Positions 33,841 to 45,130 of a DNA stretch of 64,000 bases are shown here, in pieces. How positions within the stretch are numbered: position 1 is the stretch's first letter; each line of letters starts with the position of its first letter. Position numbers and translations under genes: made by a program. The notes beneath the pieces were generated by a model. It searched no databases and had not been told where the DNA came from. It saw only the letters and a program-made list of their open reading frames with translations. Source of the DNA: Rhodocollybia butyracea (lineage: Eukaryota; Basidiomycota; Agaricomycetes; Agaricales; Omphalotaceae). The stretch spans positions 1,364,001 through 1,428,000 of the forward strand of contig JADNRY010000001.1 of the NCBI GenBank assembly GCA_015501585.1. Direction: 5' to 3'.

Positions 33841-36183
33841 GAAATCCAGAAAGGTCTAAGAGAATTGTGAAGGCAGGTGCAAAAGTGGGGACATGTATTC
33901 TGCGACAGCTTCCAAGTCCGAACGATCCTTGAAGAAAGCCAGACGGTTAAGGTTCGCATATCCCCATTGAAAGCTGGTCCATCCGAGCTTGGCGAATCTG
34001 ACGGTCGGGAGCTGCATGGGCCACGTCTTCGTTGAAAAAGAATACCCATGTGAGAATCCACCATACAGACTCGAGATCATGCAAGGGGTTATAAGCAAAA
34101 ATAGCACGATGGGTAGGACCAGAGTTTGAAAGAACGGGTCTTCCGGGGCATCAAGCAAGTCCAATAGCATGGTAAGCTTAGGACCATTCGTTTTGGGCGG
34201 GTCTTCTGGTAGATTAAACAGATATTTGTGACAGAGCGCCTCGGAAGCCATGAAAAATGGAGTTCCCTGTTGTAATCATTCAGCAGTGGTTCCGAGGAAG
34301 CAGTGCAATCACCTACAGTGCGCACTTGGTGATGACGAGTATCATCTGTCGCTTTCCGGGAATACTCAAAATCGGCGAGGAGGCCTTTGCTTCGTTCTGA
34401 ACACCAGTAAACATTACCACCACTGATATCTCAATGGACCCAGCCAACTTTGTGCATGATCAAAAGCGCTATGGTGAAAGTGATTAAGTGGGGTTCTAAT
34501 GTTAAGAGGGAACTAACACACCGATAACAACGTCCCCCAAAGTGGTGATAACATTGCTCATGCTCCGCTCGTTATAGATTGTCGTGGCGTACTGCTCGAA
34601 GACAATTCTGTAGTGGTACCTTCGACTGTGAACGGATTGTTCTGGAACAAGCGGTCGACGAGGTGGGATGTGCGAACGGGTCGAGCTGGCCAAGGTAGTA
34701 GACTCGGAAGTGCGGGACTGAGAAGGATGATCCCTATCAGAGGGTAAGCTAGGACCAACACTCTGTCGTGAGGCGGAAGCAGGAGTCTGGGCAGTAACAA
34801 GTTCGACTACCGGCTGACCTGCTAAGTCGAATCCACCCATCATCACACTCTTCGTATCGTCGGTTTCGCCGTCAACAGCAAGTTTGCAGAATGCGAGGGG
34901 AGTGAGGGTTCGTTGGTGAAAACTTTCAACCATCTTGTCAGCGGTAGGTTCACCTGAATTCTTGATGTCGTCAATGATGCGCTCCAAGATTTCATGTTCT
35001 GGCACGCGGTCAAATTCGAGCCACAGATCTTTCAAAACACGAATTTTGCCTTTGCGGTCTTTGACTTTCCAGATTCGGGTTCCGCGACCAAAAGGACTGT
35101 CCGCGGAAGAGTCCAATATAATGGAGATAGTGGTGTAGACTTTCCCTTCGACTTCGATGGTGTATTATCTACGACCCTCGTCAACATGGGAGAAACTAAT
35201 CGTAGGATCCCATCCCATCTTAGAGGGGGAAGCGAACGCAAATGAAAGAAAGAGTTGGATTAACGGTTGTGGTTCCTATAGAAAAGGAATACAATGAGAA
35301 GGCGACAACTACTATAATATAGGCCCTACCTTCATAAAATCGAACGGTTTAGATTTCAGGAGCGCAGCCCGGCTAAGGAACCAAATCCGCATTTCGCAAT
35401 TCTCGACGGTGATTCCAAATGTGAAGCGCCTACAGGGATCCAATCTCAGAATCGTGGACATATCATAGACTACCTTCACAGCATCCTGTAATGATACACT
35501 GTTAGAAAAGGTCATCGCACCGAGATTACACTTACGTCGTCAACGTTGTTAGGTACATTCAGCTTTTTAGCCTGAACTGGAACAGTATGGTGATAAATGA
35601 GATAAGAATTAGCTGCATCTCGTTGATCCGCCGTAGTAGGTTGTCTTGCCTTCCCCTTGCCTTTGGTATTCCCCCCGTGTGTCGACTTCAAAGATATACG
35701 TTCGAAGATGATGTCAGGACGCGACCCAGGTCCTAAATCCGAGTCCTGAGCCGCATACGGCTGCATTGCAAGGTTAAAAGTTTGCTCTAAAGCGTTTTCT
35801 CCATGCTTTTTCGCCGCATTGACAACGTCGCGAAAGATATCTGCCAGTGGTCTGAAAACTATTGTTTCGTGTTCGCTCCTCGCTGCAGGTTCTTTAGGGA
35901 AAGCAGACCAACCCCGATCCTTACATTTCTCCTCGTGTTTCAGGGTTGCCAGGACCTGGACAAGTTTCCTTCTCTTCAACGCCTCAGGGAGTGGCGGTAA
36001 GATGTGGGTGCAAAACTCCTCGACCGACACTTCTGGGATCATGGTGGGTAAGGTCTTCAAAACATTATCTCTTTTCACCTTCACGTTACTTGAGCTACGA
36101 AAAGCGGAGGAGCTGGTTTCCTTTCCCCTTGCCGGCGTATTGGGAGGATTGGTTTTACGTCGTGGTGGTTGAGTCGCTGCCAC
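33841..36183 (-). pseudogene. FunK1-type protein kinase, copy 2 (nonsense and frameshift)
   Basis: The start MAATQPPRRKTNPPNTPA at 36183 and the N-terminal region (IPEVSVEEFCTHILPPLPE, SRPDIIFERISLKST) are in good order. The frame then meets TAA at 35165-35167, where copy 1 has CAA (the codon after EGRR). The catalytic loop reads His-stop-Asp because CGA has become TGA at 34431-34433. A frameshift falls before the NPLHDLES block, and the C-terminal tail beyond about 33841 is missing. The N-lobe FGRGTRIWKVKDRKGKIRVL and the acidic ADFEYSRK remain. Both stops are C-to-T changes on the coding strand. It must be inactive. Confidence 0.85.
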
Positions 36184-37213
36184 CAGACGCGGTCACGTGG
36201 GATGGAGGCACACTATCGGTCCGGTTGTTCATCGTCAAGAGTAGAGTTAAGAGAATTGAACTGTGCTGTATAGATATCAAGGGCGAGAAAGATAGAGTCT
36301 CTGTCCCTTCGATCCCCTTTATATCCTCCTAATACCTGCAAGAGTTTGAAATTTAATTTGGTAGGTCTTCAAGTTTATCACCATTGTTTTCCAAATATTG
36401 TACAATCGGGCGTCTCGAAAAGGCATCAAAAACTTCTCCCGGGAAAGGCAAATCTATGTCGCTTCTCATTGTTGTCCAACAACATTCTCAGCTCCATTGA
36501 CGAGTCATTTGTGGAGAATCCCGGCTTCCAATGCTTCAGAAAATCAGGATGTGTATCGGAAGACAAGAGACAGATACCTAAGCAGTTTACTTCTCCGCCA
36601 CTCCAAGCACGATCGACCTTGGATGACCGCGATTCCACAACTTCAGGGGGTAAGAAATCCGATTTTGTAAGACTTTGAAATACGGGAAAAAAACAAGGAC
36701 AAAGACGCCAGTCAAATTCCCTTACGACTGATATGCACTAGGTCAAAGAAAGTATGCGAGGACCGTGTGCTAAATAGGGCAACTAATTCGATCACTGCAA
36801 GTAGCTGACTGTTGCCAAATGCACTGGAAACGAGACAAGTATTCATCCATGAATGTGAAGTTGGTTTAGAGCCCAGCCCATGCTTAAACTCAAAGAGGTG
36901 ATAGTTATACTACGAGACAATGAACATTAAGGTACAATGACAAGACCGGGAGATTCAGAGCTTCGAGGACAATGAGAGAACAGGGCACATATATTTAGTA
37001 AGAGGAAGAACGCAGCCTTCGACGGTGGCATAGGCATCTATGCTCTTGCTACGCGATCTGTCGCAAATAAAGCAAAGCCAAAGCAACTTGAAAAGAAACG
37101 AAAGATCTTACTCCCGGTTCAAGATCTAATAACGAATTCGTTGTGTGAAGACAGCTAGGTTCTAGAATTTAAAAAAAACGTCAGTACCGATGAAAACCAC
37201 GCAAAAAAATCAT
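36184..37213. other. Intergenic between FunK1 copies 2 and 3
   Basis: Presumed old promoter of copy 2 and unassigned DNA. Short open frames near 36346-36678 show no family signal. Confidence 0.35.
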
Positions 37214-38075
37214 TTACTTTGGTTTCTTGACCTTGGGTTCCAAATCGAGAGACGTGTCCTTTCGCTTCTTATCTTGTGGAGGATCCTGTGCAAGTTCTTT
37301 GACGGGGATCAGGGTGATTTTCGACAGGTTAGCCAACAGCGCTTTCGATTGCGGCGCTTATTCAAGCCATAGATCTTTCAGAACCCGAATTTCACCCTCG
37401 CTATCTCTAACTTTCCAGATTCGAGTACCCCGACCAAGAGGACTATCTGCAGAAGGAAGAGTCTGATATACTGATGGAAATAGTGGTGTAGATTTTCCCG
37501 TCCGCTTCAATAGTGTACTATCTACAGCTGCCATCAACATGGGAGAAGGATGGTAGGATCCCATCCCATCTTGGTGAGGTGCGAAGGCAAGCGAAATAAA
37601 GCGTTGTATCAAAAATCCTAGCTCCTACGGCAAAGGATGGGAGTGAGGAAGGCGACAACTGAATCTATGGTTATCGCCATACCTTCATAAAGTTGAACTC
37701 AATACTAATAGAGTAGTGTGGCTGAGCAGATGCGCATATCCCAATTCTGGATAATAATCCCTAACCCCTTGACTATCTTCCTTCGCTGCCTCGATGACGG
37801 CGCGAAAGATATCCGCCATCGAGTTGAATGCAGCTGTTGCATGACCGCTCAGCGCTCAGCGCTCATTGCTACAGCTTTTTTCAAAGATACCGTCCATCGC
37901 TGTTCGTTCCATTCATCTTTCTCTCTCAAGGTGTCCAAGACGTGCCCAAGCTTCCTTTTCTTCAATAAGTGATGCAGCGGCGGTAGAATGTAATTGCAAA
38001 ACTCCTCGACATCGGAGTCAGTTCGGGGATCATGCTGTCTCTTTTCGTGTCCACGTTATTTGAGCCGTTACTTTT
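37214..38075 (-). pseudogene. FunK1-type protein kinase, copy 3 (core deleted)
   Basis: Three pieces of the family lie in order on the minus strand. First is an N-terminal part (VEEFCNYILPPL near 37990, then MADIF near 37815). Second is an N-lobe piece containing SPLGRGTRIWKVRDSEGEI near 37430. Third is the C-terminal tail (ITLIPVKELAQD ending at 37214). The piece ending DLWLE joins directly to the tail near 37350, so the whole catalytic loop and activation segment are gone. Frames are broken within the N-terminal part as well. Confidence 0.75.
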
Positions 38076-38238
38076 CTTTGTGCCAACGTATAGCGTATTG
38101 GGCGAATTGAGTGTGGGTTCAAGGTTGTAACCTGTTGTAACGCAAACTCACAAAAGACAGCTTGCCACAGCGGTCACATGCTCAGGAACGAGACGGAAAA
38201 GTATTCATATTTATGTAAATCATGGGCATATTAGTGTA

Positions 38239-38335
38239 TCCTTGGTCGTATATCGGTTAGTACACCCGCTTGTCATGTAAACAGTGTTCTGCATATGTAC
38301 CGCGGGAAAGCTGGGTTCAACTCCCAGCCAAGGAG
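38239..38335 (+). tRNA. tRNA-Asp (GTC) with a 25-nt intron
   Basis: A complete cloverleaf. The acceptor stem TCCTTGG/CCAAGGA pairs perfectly, with discriminator G. The D-arm is GTAT-ATCGGTTA-GTAC. The anticodon stem is CCCGC/GCGGG with loop TTGTCAC once a 25-nt intron (TGTAAACAG to ATATGTAC, about 38276-38300) is removed one base after the anticodon GTC. The T-arm is CTGGG-TTCAACT-CCCAG, with a good B box. The intron position (37/38) is the canonical one. A T5 run follows at once. Confidence 0.92.
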
Positions 38336-38336
38336 C

Positions 38337-38341
38337 TTTTT
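38337..38341 (+). terminator. Pol III terminator of tRNA-Asp
   Basis: A TTTTT run one base after the discriminator of the tRNA. Confidence 0.8.
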
Positions 38342-39203
38342 ACAGCAAAAATAGCCGAGGGGACTGTCCACACGTATTTAAAGGCTTTTCTTGGGTTCTT
38401 TCTCAACTCGAACTAAGTACAAAATTTCACTCTATCAGGAATACATGATCACCCGATACGTAAGTACCATTTTTCTACCTCTTCGTTCTTGACTGAGCTT
38501 GAGTCTTCGTGGTCAGATTCGTCAATCTGATTTGACATTTTCGCTACCAAGGTTGCAAGATTGGATGAAGAAGAATGTCAACTAGGCTTAGGTCGAGCCA
38601 ATATTAATGTGTCTTGCCCCTATGACCACTACAGCTTACTTAATTACAGGTACGTGTTCAAACTTTTGTTTGATGATCCCAAGTACTTACAGCGTCGCAG
38701 CTTCAGCATACACGGCAAAGCTGGACAAATCACCGTGACAAATTCCATCTGTTGCGTGTAGTCGCATCTGTTCCCCGTACACGAGGACTCTAAACCATTC
38801 CGCCCAGACGACTTTATCCGGTATTTTTCCCAAGTTCAAAAGCTTGCTCTAGTCTTCCCGACCCTGCTGCAGATCCAAGAAGGTTCGAGTTTCAAGCTTC
38901 AAAGAGGTTCAAGTCCTCCTCCAGCGAGATTCATAACGCCGCCACGAAAGCCCAGCTGTACTGCGGTTGCTTGGCTCGGGACTTGAAGCTTTGAAGATAC
39001 GGCTCCGATATATACAACATGTGGTTGCAAATCTTCTTCGGACTATCTTCTGAACTCGATAGCTTTTCATACCTTCAGCTGATTCGTGACAACGCTGTAT
39101 CCATCTTTTCACGCGGATCATCCCCGTAGCTCCTCTCCAGCTCGAACATATAAAATCCGACTGATTTCCTTTACTCTCCGAGTCTTCAAGCCTGCAATAT
39201 ACA
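38342..39203. other. Intergenic, promoter of a secreted-protein gene at right
   Basis: No gene is supported. A TATA-like TATAAAA lies at 39149-39155, about 50 bp before the ATG at 39204. Confidence 0.4.
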
Positions 39204-40291
39204 ATGTTCGCTCCGAAATCTCCTCTAGCTGCTACCATCTTCTTCTTGTTCTCTCTCTTCTTCAAGGTGGTCACCGCGCAGGACTGGTACACCGTAGAAT
39301 GGGATGCACCGTACGGTTTTGTCCTCTAGCTTGTGATGCTTTCGGTTTGGTTTCATAGTTGTTCTACTTAGCGAATTCGTCTCCATGTCCGGCGATATGA
39401 TTGTTCCCGAATTGCCTACACCAGGAGGCGTGTACTCTCGCAATTTTAAGACCCCTGCTTCAGTATCCTGATATTCACTTATCTTAGGCACCCCGTATGT
39501 GTGGCCTGGCGTGCAAAGTGGTAACGGGGTGTTGCAAGCTGTGCTCGATGGGTCCAGTGGTCTTTGGTGGATAGGTAAAGGATTCCAATTACCTTATTGC
39601 TTTATGCTGCAACCGCAAGCTAACGCCTGTGTACATACTAGGTGACGGGTTCTTCGGCACGCCATCGCTACCTTGGGGAAACGGATTCAATGTCAACCCT
39701 GGTGCTACCGTTCATTTTAGCTTCTCTTCCGTAAGTGCTATGCTAGTGCATTATCTTTGCTGATCCATCGCACGCTAGTCGGGAACGACCTGGACCTGCA
39801 CGTTGTCTAGCGGTGGATTGTCTGCATCTACTACTCTCAATATCACTGGAAGTACCATGAATAGGTTCGTACCTTTTAAAGTACATGAGTGTTGCTAACT
39901 TGTACCATAACCAGAGCGATCTTTGCTGTAGAGGTGCGCACCTTTCTTGTTCTGCGGCACTAATCACATCCTAATACATGAACCGTAGTTGTACGACGTC
40001 GATTTCAACTTTGGTCCCATCACCTACGTTTGTCATATCTATCCGAAACGGATTGCACGCTGATTTTCTTTCCGATTGAACAGAAAAACGTGAAGGTCAC
40101 TGCTACTACGGCTGCCTCTGGTTGGTGCGGTAATACTCCAGGTCTCGGGACCTATGTATGTCGCTACTCTTGAGTATCCTATCGCTTCCTCCAAGCCTGA
40201 CTATGTTTTGCAGCCCCACACCATTACCGGCAATGTTGCGAGTGGAAACACTTGCTCAGTCGCGTCCATCGTGCAGAAAAGTGCGGATTAG
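39204..40291 (+). CDS. Small secreted protein, possible concanavalin-like fold, unknown
   Basis: A signal peptide (MFAPKSPLAATIFFLFSLFF, cleavage near VVTA-QDWY) is followed by a short mature protein spread over seven or more small exons. Readable blocks are VSMSGDMIVPELPTPGG, TPYVWPGVQSGNGVLQAVLD, SSGLWWIGDGFFGTPSLPWG, GATVHFSFSSSGTTWTC, TTLNITGSTMNRAIFAVE, VTATTAASGWCG, and an end at SIVQKSAD. The Trp/Gly-rich beta pattern recalls G1 peptidase or glucanase-like jelly rolls, but I see no catalytic pair I can trust. The junction between the second and third exons needs a GC donor (near 39430) to keep the frame, so the model there is tentative. Confidence 0.6.
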
Positions 40292-40525
40292 ATTTGTACT
40301 AAGTGAGGGGTGCCGATGAGACCTTGAGTCCGAGGTTCAGGGTTCTTCCGTTGAGAAGTGCAACTACTTCATGGATGCTCTTCAATACTTCAGCTAGTGA
40401 CTGTAATATAAATCTATCATCATGCGTAGACGCGCACGACTTAAGGGCGCCAATTGATGGCATCGATCTGGCGCCAACGTTTTTTGCAAAATGCACTTCC
40501 AAAACACACTCTGGCCTTTGCCACC

Positions 40526-41817
40526 ATGTCTGCGCAAAAAAAATCACCCCAAATGCTCGTCGCCGTAGTCGGCGTCGGCCTCGTCGGTTCTGAATTCATC
40601 CACCAGCTCTTATCCATCCCTACCGAATCCTCCCCCTTCCGCCTCATCTCCCTCTCCTCCTCTTCCCGCTCCGTCTTCCTGGACCCAGCCCAAGCGATAA
40701 CATCCACCGCGAAATGGAAATCCATCCTATCCGCAAGCAACGAAAAACCCAACTTCGAAACCCTCACGCAGAAATTGTCTGCGCTGATATCCTCCTCGAC
40801 GAAAGTCGCTATCGTTGATAATACATCTTCGGAAGACATAGCTGCGCTGTATCCCGTATGGCTCAAAGCCGGCATCAACGTGATCACGCCGAATAAGAAG
40901 GCGTATTCTGGAGACCTTGGGCTATACGAGCGGATCGTGAGCGCAAGCAACGAAAGCGGCGCGCGGTTCTTGAATGAGTCGACTGTTGGCGCGGGGTTGC
41001 CTGTTATATCGACTTTGAAGGAACTAGTGGCTACTGGTGACAAGGTAAGCAAGCCGTTGAACAACGGTGTGTGTCCATCGCTAATTTGAGTGGAGAAAAG
41101 GTCAAGAAGATCGAAGGTGTTTTCTCCGGCACAATGAGCTACATCTTCAACGAGTTTTCTACTGGGTCCTCCGAAGGCCCCAGCTTTTCCTCTGTCGTCA
41201 GCGTAGCTCGTGAAAAGGGGTATACGGTCTGTTATCTATTTATCTTTCTGACTTCATACGTAGGAATTGATATTTGTACGACACAGGAACCTCACCCAGC
41301 CGACGATCTGAATGGGTTCGATGTCGCCCGAAAGCTTACGATTCTCTCCCGCACTATCGGGTCTGCAGCATCACTGCCCTCCCTGCAATCCTTCGCCTCT
41401 GTCCAAACAGCGTCTCTCATCCCCGCGGCGCTCGAAGGCATCCCCACAGGCGATGAGTTCCTCCAGAGGCTCCCAGAGTTCGACTCGGACTTTGACAAGA
41501 TGCGCAAGGAGGCAAGCGAAGAAGGCATGGTTCTGAGATTCGTTGGTGTCGTTGATGGCGTTAAAGGTGAAGTGAAAGCTGGGTTGGAGAAGTACGTGTT
41601 TTTCTTTTCTTTTCTAGGAGGTTTGGTTTGGTATTGATGAATCGCGTATAGGTATCCCACCTCGCATCCGTTCGCGACTTCTCTTGGCGGATCGGATAAT
41701 ATTATCATGTTCCACACGGAGCGGTACAGCCCGCGCCCGCTGATTGTCCAGGGCGCAGGGGCTGGCGCTGCAGTGACTGCGATGGGAGTACTAGGAGACC
41801 TACTCAAGTTGGTGTAG
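40526..41817 (+). CDS. HOM6: Homoserine dehydrogenase
   Basis: Reduces aspartate semialdehyde to homoserine with NAD(P)H, on the route to threonine and methionine. The ATG at 40526 sits in a strong context (GCCACCATGTC). An in-frame ATG at 40457 is possible but less favoured. The Rossmann motif [13 protein letters not shown] is followed by [33 protein letters not shown], the catalytic-domain block [37 protein letters not shown], and the end [20 protein letters not shown]. Three introns (41045-41100 and two more) keep the frame and give about 370 residues, normal for fungi. Two pseudogene copies lie at 44.1 and 55.9 kb. Confidence 0.93.
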
Positions 41818-42545
41818 AGAATGTGAATGTAAATGTTTCAAATGCTGTTGTCGTGCACAGAAGCGTCGCACACGGGAAGTTAACGTTTTAACATCCAGTG
41901 ATCCTACGAATTCCAGTATGGTACAAGTATCGAGCTGTTATCTCAGACGAACCTCTTGGCAATTGGATAATGTAAAGGTTCGAGCCGCCGTCCATTATCA
42001 ATATTGCGGTGAATGCAGACAGAATGAAGGCTAGCTAAGTATCGGTATTTGTCTTATCATTGCATGACTTGGCAGTAGATATTGGAAACATCGGGGGATA
42101 CTACTGGAGATTTGAGCTTGTGCGACACAAGTACGGGAATATTCCGTACGTGGTTTAAGAACTCGATTTTCGCAGTGGTTAACCGGAGAAACATCCGCCT
42201 CGTATCATTTTGATTGTTTGCCCCGTTTACCTACAATGTAGTTACTAAGTAAATAATCCGATCCTATCGCTTTACCGTCATCATCGTCTCAGAGTACCCC
42301 TCTGCCTCTTCTCGCATACCCGTACTGCTACAAGCCGCGCCAGGTTTTCCGCCTCCGCTCAAGTTCAACACCGATGCCTGGCTTCTTCCCGATGGTATAG
42401 ACACTTCCATTCCTTAGGCTATTCCTCTGACCTTGCCGACTTTTCAGGCTCATTCATCTTCGCAAATTCATCTGCTACGCCAGGCGATTGATTTAAGCCA
42501 TAGCGTTAAGTCTGAATCTTTAGTATAGTGAGATCAGTTTTCCGA

Positions 42546-43629
42546 TTAGGAAGAGGATAATGACGGTGACTGTCGAAGCAAGGCGTTGAGTAAGTTGGAC
42601 CGTCCATTATTCCGATGGACGGCTATGAATGGCATAGTATCGCCCTCATTGTAGAGTGTTTTTCCTCGAAGCTCTTGTGGTATTTGTAGAACCCTTAACA
42701 CGATGCTGTTCTCAGAGCTTCCACCCTCTGGATCGTAGTCTAGGCACATCGTACACACATTTCCTTCGCCCCGCAAATCTGACACTATTCGTCCGTTAAG
42801 GATTCGAAGATGAAGAGAAAAGAAAAACCCACCTTCGCTTTCCATTATTGACGTGTTAACTACAGCACGCAAAAAGATACGATCAGCCAGGTTAACAAAG
42901 CTGAGAGTGGTAGCTGTTCGGTTCATCATGACGCTGAATGGTTGTCGAAATGAGAGTATGGGAGTGTAGCTGCAGCTGGAAATCTCTATCCCTGAGACTC
43001 TCGAAGTCTTTAAATTGCTGTAGAACCTCTGGTGATATGACGTTGTCGAGGAGGCCCTCGAAAACGTTCTCAACGCCATGGTGATCCATAAGTTGCCACA
43101 TATTCATCTCCCAGGGAACACCTTTGGGCATGACGAGGTCCCTGCCTTTGGAGAACGATTCCAAAGGTGGCAAGTCTTTATCACAGATTCTAAACCGCAG
43201 AGTTGAAGCAGCTTGATGAACATCTGGTATGCGATGTAGATAAAGGTAGCCGTGGGTTCCGGGTGGGTACGGTTGATACCCGTTACGGAGTCGTAGGTAC
43301 GGTTGATCCTTGATACGAGGTCGAACGGTATCGTAGTAACGCCGATATATAATAGCAACACTTTTGTAGAATACAGAAAGGGATGTTCTATCTCCAATGT
43401 CGATGAAATCTGACGCAACAAGACGTTCAGGATCCAGAGTGGATATGTTCTGTGAGTAATGTTTTAGCTGTACCACTCAAATAAGAATGAAAGCGCAACA
43501 CGCACGTATCTGTTTCGTGATTTTCTTCTTTGCTTTAAGGACACGGCAGAAGACACATATCGAGCGTTTAAAAGGCTGGTAACATTAAGGTGATTGACTG
43601 CCCGCAAGTTGAGAGACTGAAAAAGCATT
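42546..43629 (-). pseudogene. Unknown basidiomycete gene, copy 1 (5-nt deletion)
   Basis: The start MLFQSLNLRAVNHLNVTSLL at 43629 leads through one intron to NISTLDPERLVASDFIDIG, ESFSKGRDLVMPKGVPWEMN, VENVFEGLLDNVISPEVL, and after further introns to LYNEGDTMPFIAVHRNNGRS and a stop at 42546. I do not recognise the family. Compared with the second copy at 52.3-55.0 kb, five bases are missing after LQLHS (near 42970). That shifts the reading of the next block (ILSFRQPFSVMMNRTATTL), so this copy is probably inactive. Confidence 0.6.
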
Positions 43630-43924
43630 GGCTCAGATGTTTTAAGCGCCGATGACTTTTGGGCGCTTATTTCCTTATTTGCTTCACTGACCTTTTCATC
43701 AACATCAGACTGACCTTAGGTGACCTATTTTTCGCAAAAAAGCGCCAAGTGCTATGCGTTAGTTTAGATGTCCACAAATGGAATCGCGTCATTCTCATAC
43801 CAAATTCCTTTAGTCTCATACCGACGCTCTCTGGCAACCCCAATCCAAGCTTGTAGCGGTGGCTTGTTCACGACATTATCAAATGTTGGAATTTTTTAAA
43901 TACCTGAATCTGGAGCCCTCGTCC

Positions 43925-44763
43925 TCCTCCAGACAACATCCCTCTCAGGATGCAGGATGCGAGCTTCCAGCTCATCCCTTTAAGTTTTCAATCACCGGGG
44001 TCCGGTCCTCCAGCTGCCAACATAGCTTTTTCTTAGCTTTTTATGCTCTTAAAACCGATGCTTCTGCCGTTACCTCTTCAACGAGTTTTCAACGGGATCC
44101 TCCGAGGGCCCCAGCTTTTCCTCTGTCGTCAGTTGTAGCTCGTGAAAAGGGTATATGGTCTGTTACCTGTTATCTTCCTGAACGTCTTATACATAACAAC
44201 TGACGTTTGTAACGACATTCTTGTTTTCAGTAACCTCACCTAGCGGACGACTTAAACGGGTTTGATGTCGCGAGAAAGCTTACAATTCTCTCCCGCACGA
44301 ACGGGTCTGCAGCATCACTATCCTCCCTGCGATCCTTCGCCTCTGTCCAAACGGCGTCTCTCATTCCCGCGATTCGAAGGCATCTCCACGGGCGACGAGC
44401 TCCTGCAGAGGCTTCCACAATTTGACTCGGACTTTGACAAGATGGAAGGAGGCAAGTGAGGAAGGCATGGTTCTGAGATTCGTTGGTGTCGTTGATGGCG
44501 TTAAGGGTCAAGTGAAAGCTGGGTTGAGGAAGTACGTCTTTTTCTTTCTTTTCTTTTTTGGGGAGGTTTGGTTTGGTATTGATGAATCGTGTATAGGTAT
44601 CCTACCTCGCATCCGTTCGCGACTTCTCTTGGCGGATCGGATAATATTATTATGTTCCACATGGAGCGGTACAGCCCGCGCCGCTGATTGTCCAGGGCGC
44701 AGGGGCCGGCGCTGCAGTGACTGCGATGGAAGTACTAGGAGACCTACTCAAGTTGGTGTAGAG
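43925..44763 (+). pseudogene. HOM6 C-terminal pseudogene, copy A, with unrelated 5' fragment
   Basis: From about 44070 the sequence follows HOM6 from the FNEFSTG block to the stop, including the positions of the last two introns. This points to DNA duplication rather than retroposition. Losses include bases around the GIPTGDE block, the MRKEAS block (written as GATGGAAGGAGG) and one base in the RPLIVQG block. Upstream of 44070 the sequence is not HOM6. It matches the fragment at 55200-55390. Confidence 0.75.
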
Positions 44764-45130
44764 AATGTGAATGTAAATCGTTCCATGTTTCAAATACTGT
44801 TGTCGTGCACAGAAGCGTCAGACGACCACTCGAGTAAATCCGGGAAGTTCACTTTTCAACATCCAGAGACCCACGAAATTATGTTATCTCAGACGAACCT
44901 CTTACCAGTTGGATAATGTAAAAGGTTCGCGTGGCCATCTATTATCAATATTGCGGTGGATGCAGACAGATCGAAGTATTGTGTTATCATTTCGTGACTT
45001 TGCAAGAGATCTTGGAATCATCGGAGGCCACTGGATACTCGAGCCTGTGCGACCCAAGTAAGGGAATCTTCCGTACGTGGTTTAAAAACTCAGTTTTCGC
45101 AACGGTTTACCGGCAATTTTAGGAACATCC

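Larger units (their letters stand above)
42195..45130. repeat. Segmental duplication, copy 1 (unknown gene plus HOM6 pseudogene)
   Basis: The block beginning GATTGTTTGCCCCGTTTACC at about 42213 and running through the unknown gene, the AAAAAGCGCCAAGTG stretch near 43738 and a HOM6 remnant recurs at 52045-57850. There it is stretched by an LTR element and additional fragments. The sequence after the HOM6 remnant (CTCAGACGAACCTCTTACCA, about 44888) also matches the 3' flank of the real HOM6 near 41942. The HOM6 locus itself was therefore one source. Confidence 0.75.

Noticed and set aside
40457..40525. Earlier in-frame ATG of HOM6 giving 23 extra residues
   Set aside because: The ATG at 40526 has the better context and gives the usual fungal N-terminus. 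The longer form could be a targeting extension but has no further support.
44070..44763. Second functional homoserine dehydrogenase
   Set aside because: Only the C-terminal half is present and it has several frame-breaking losses.
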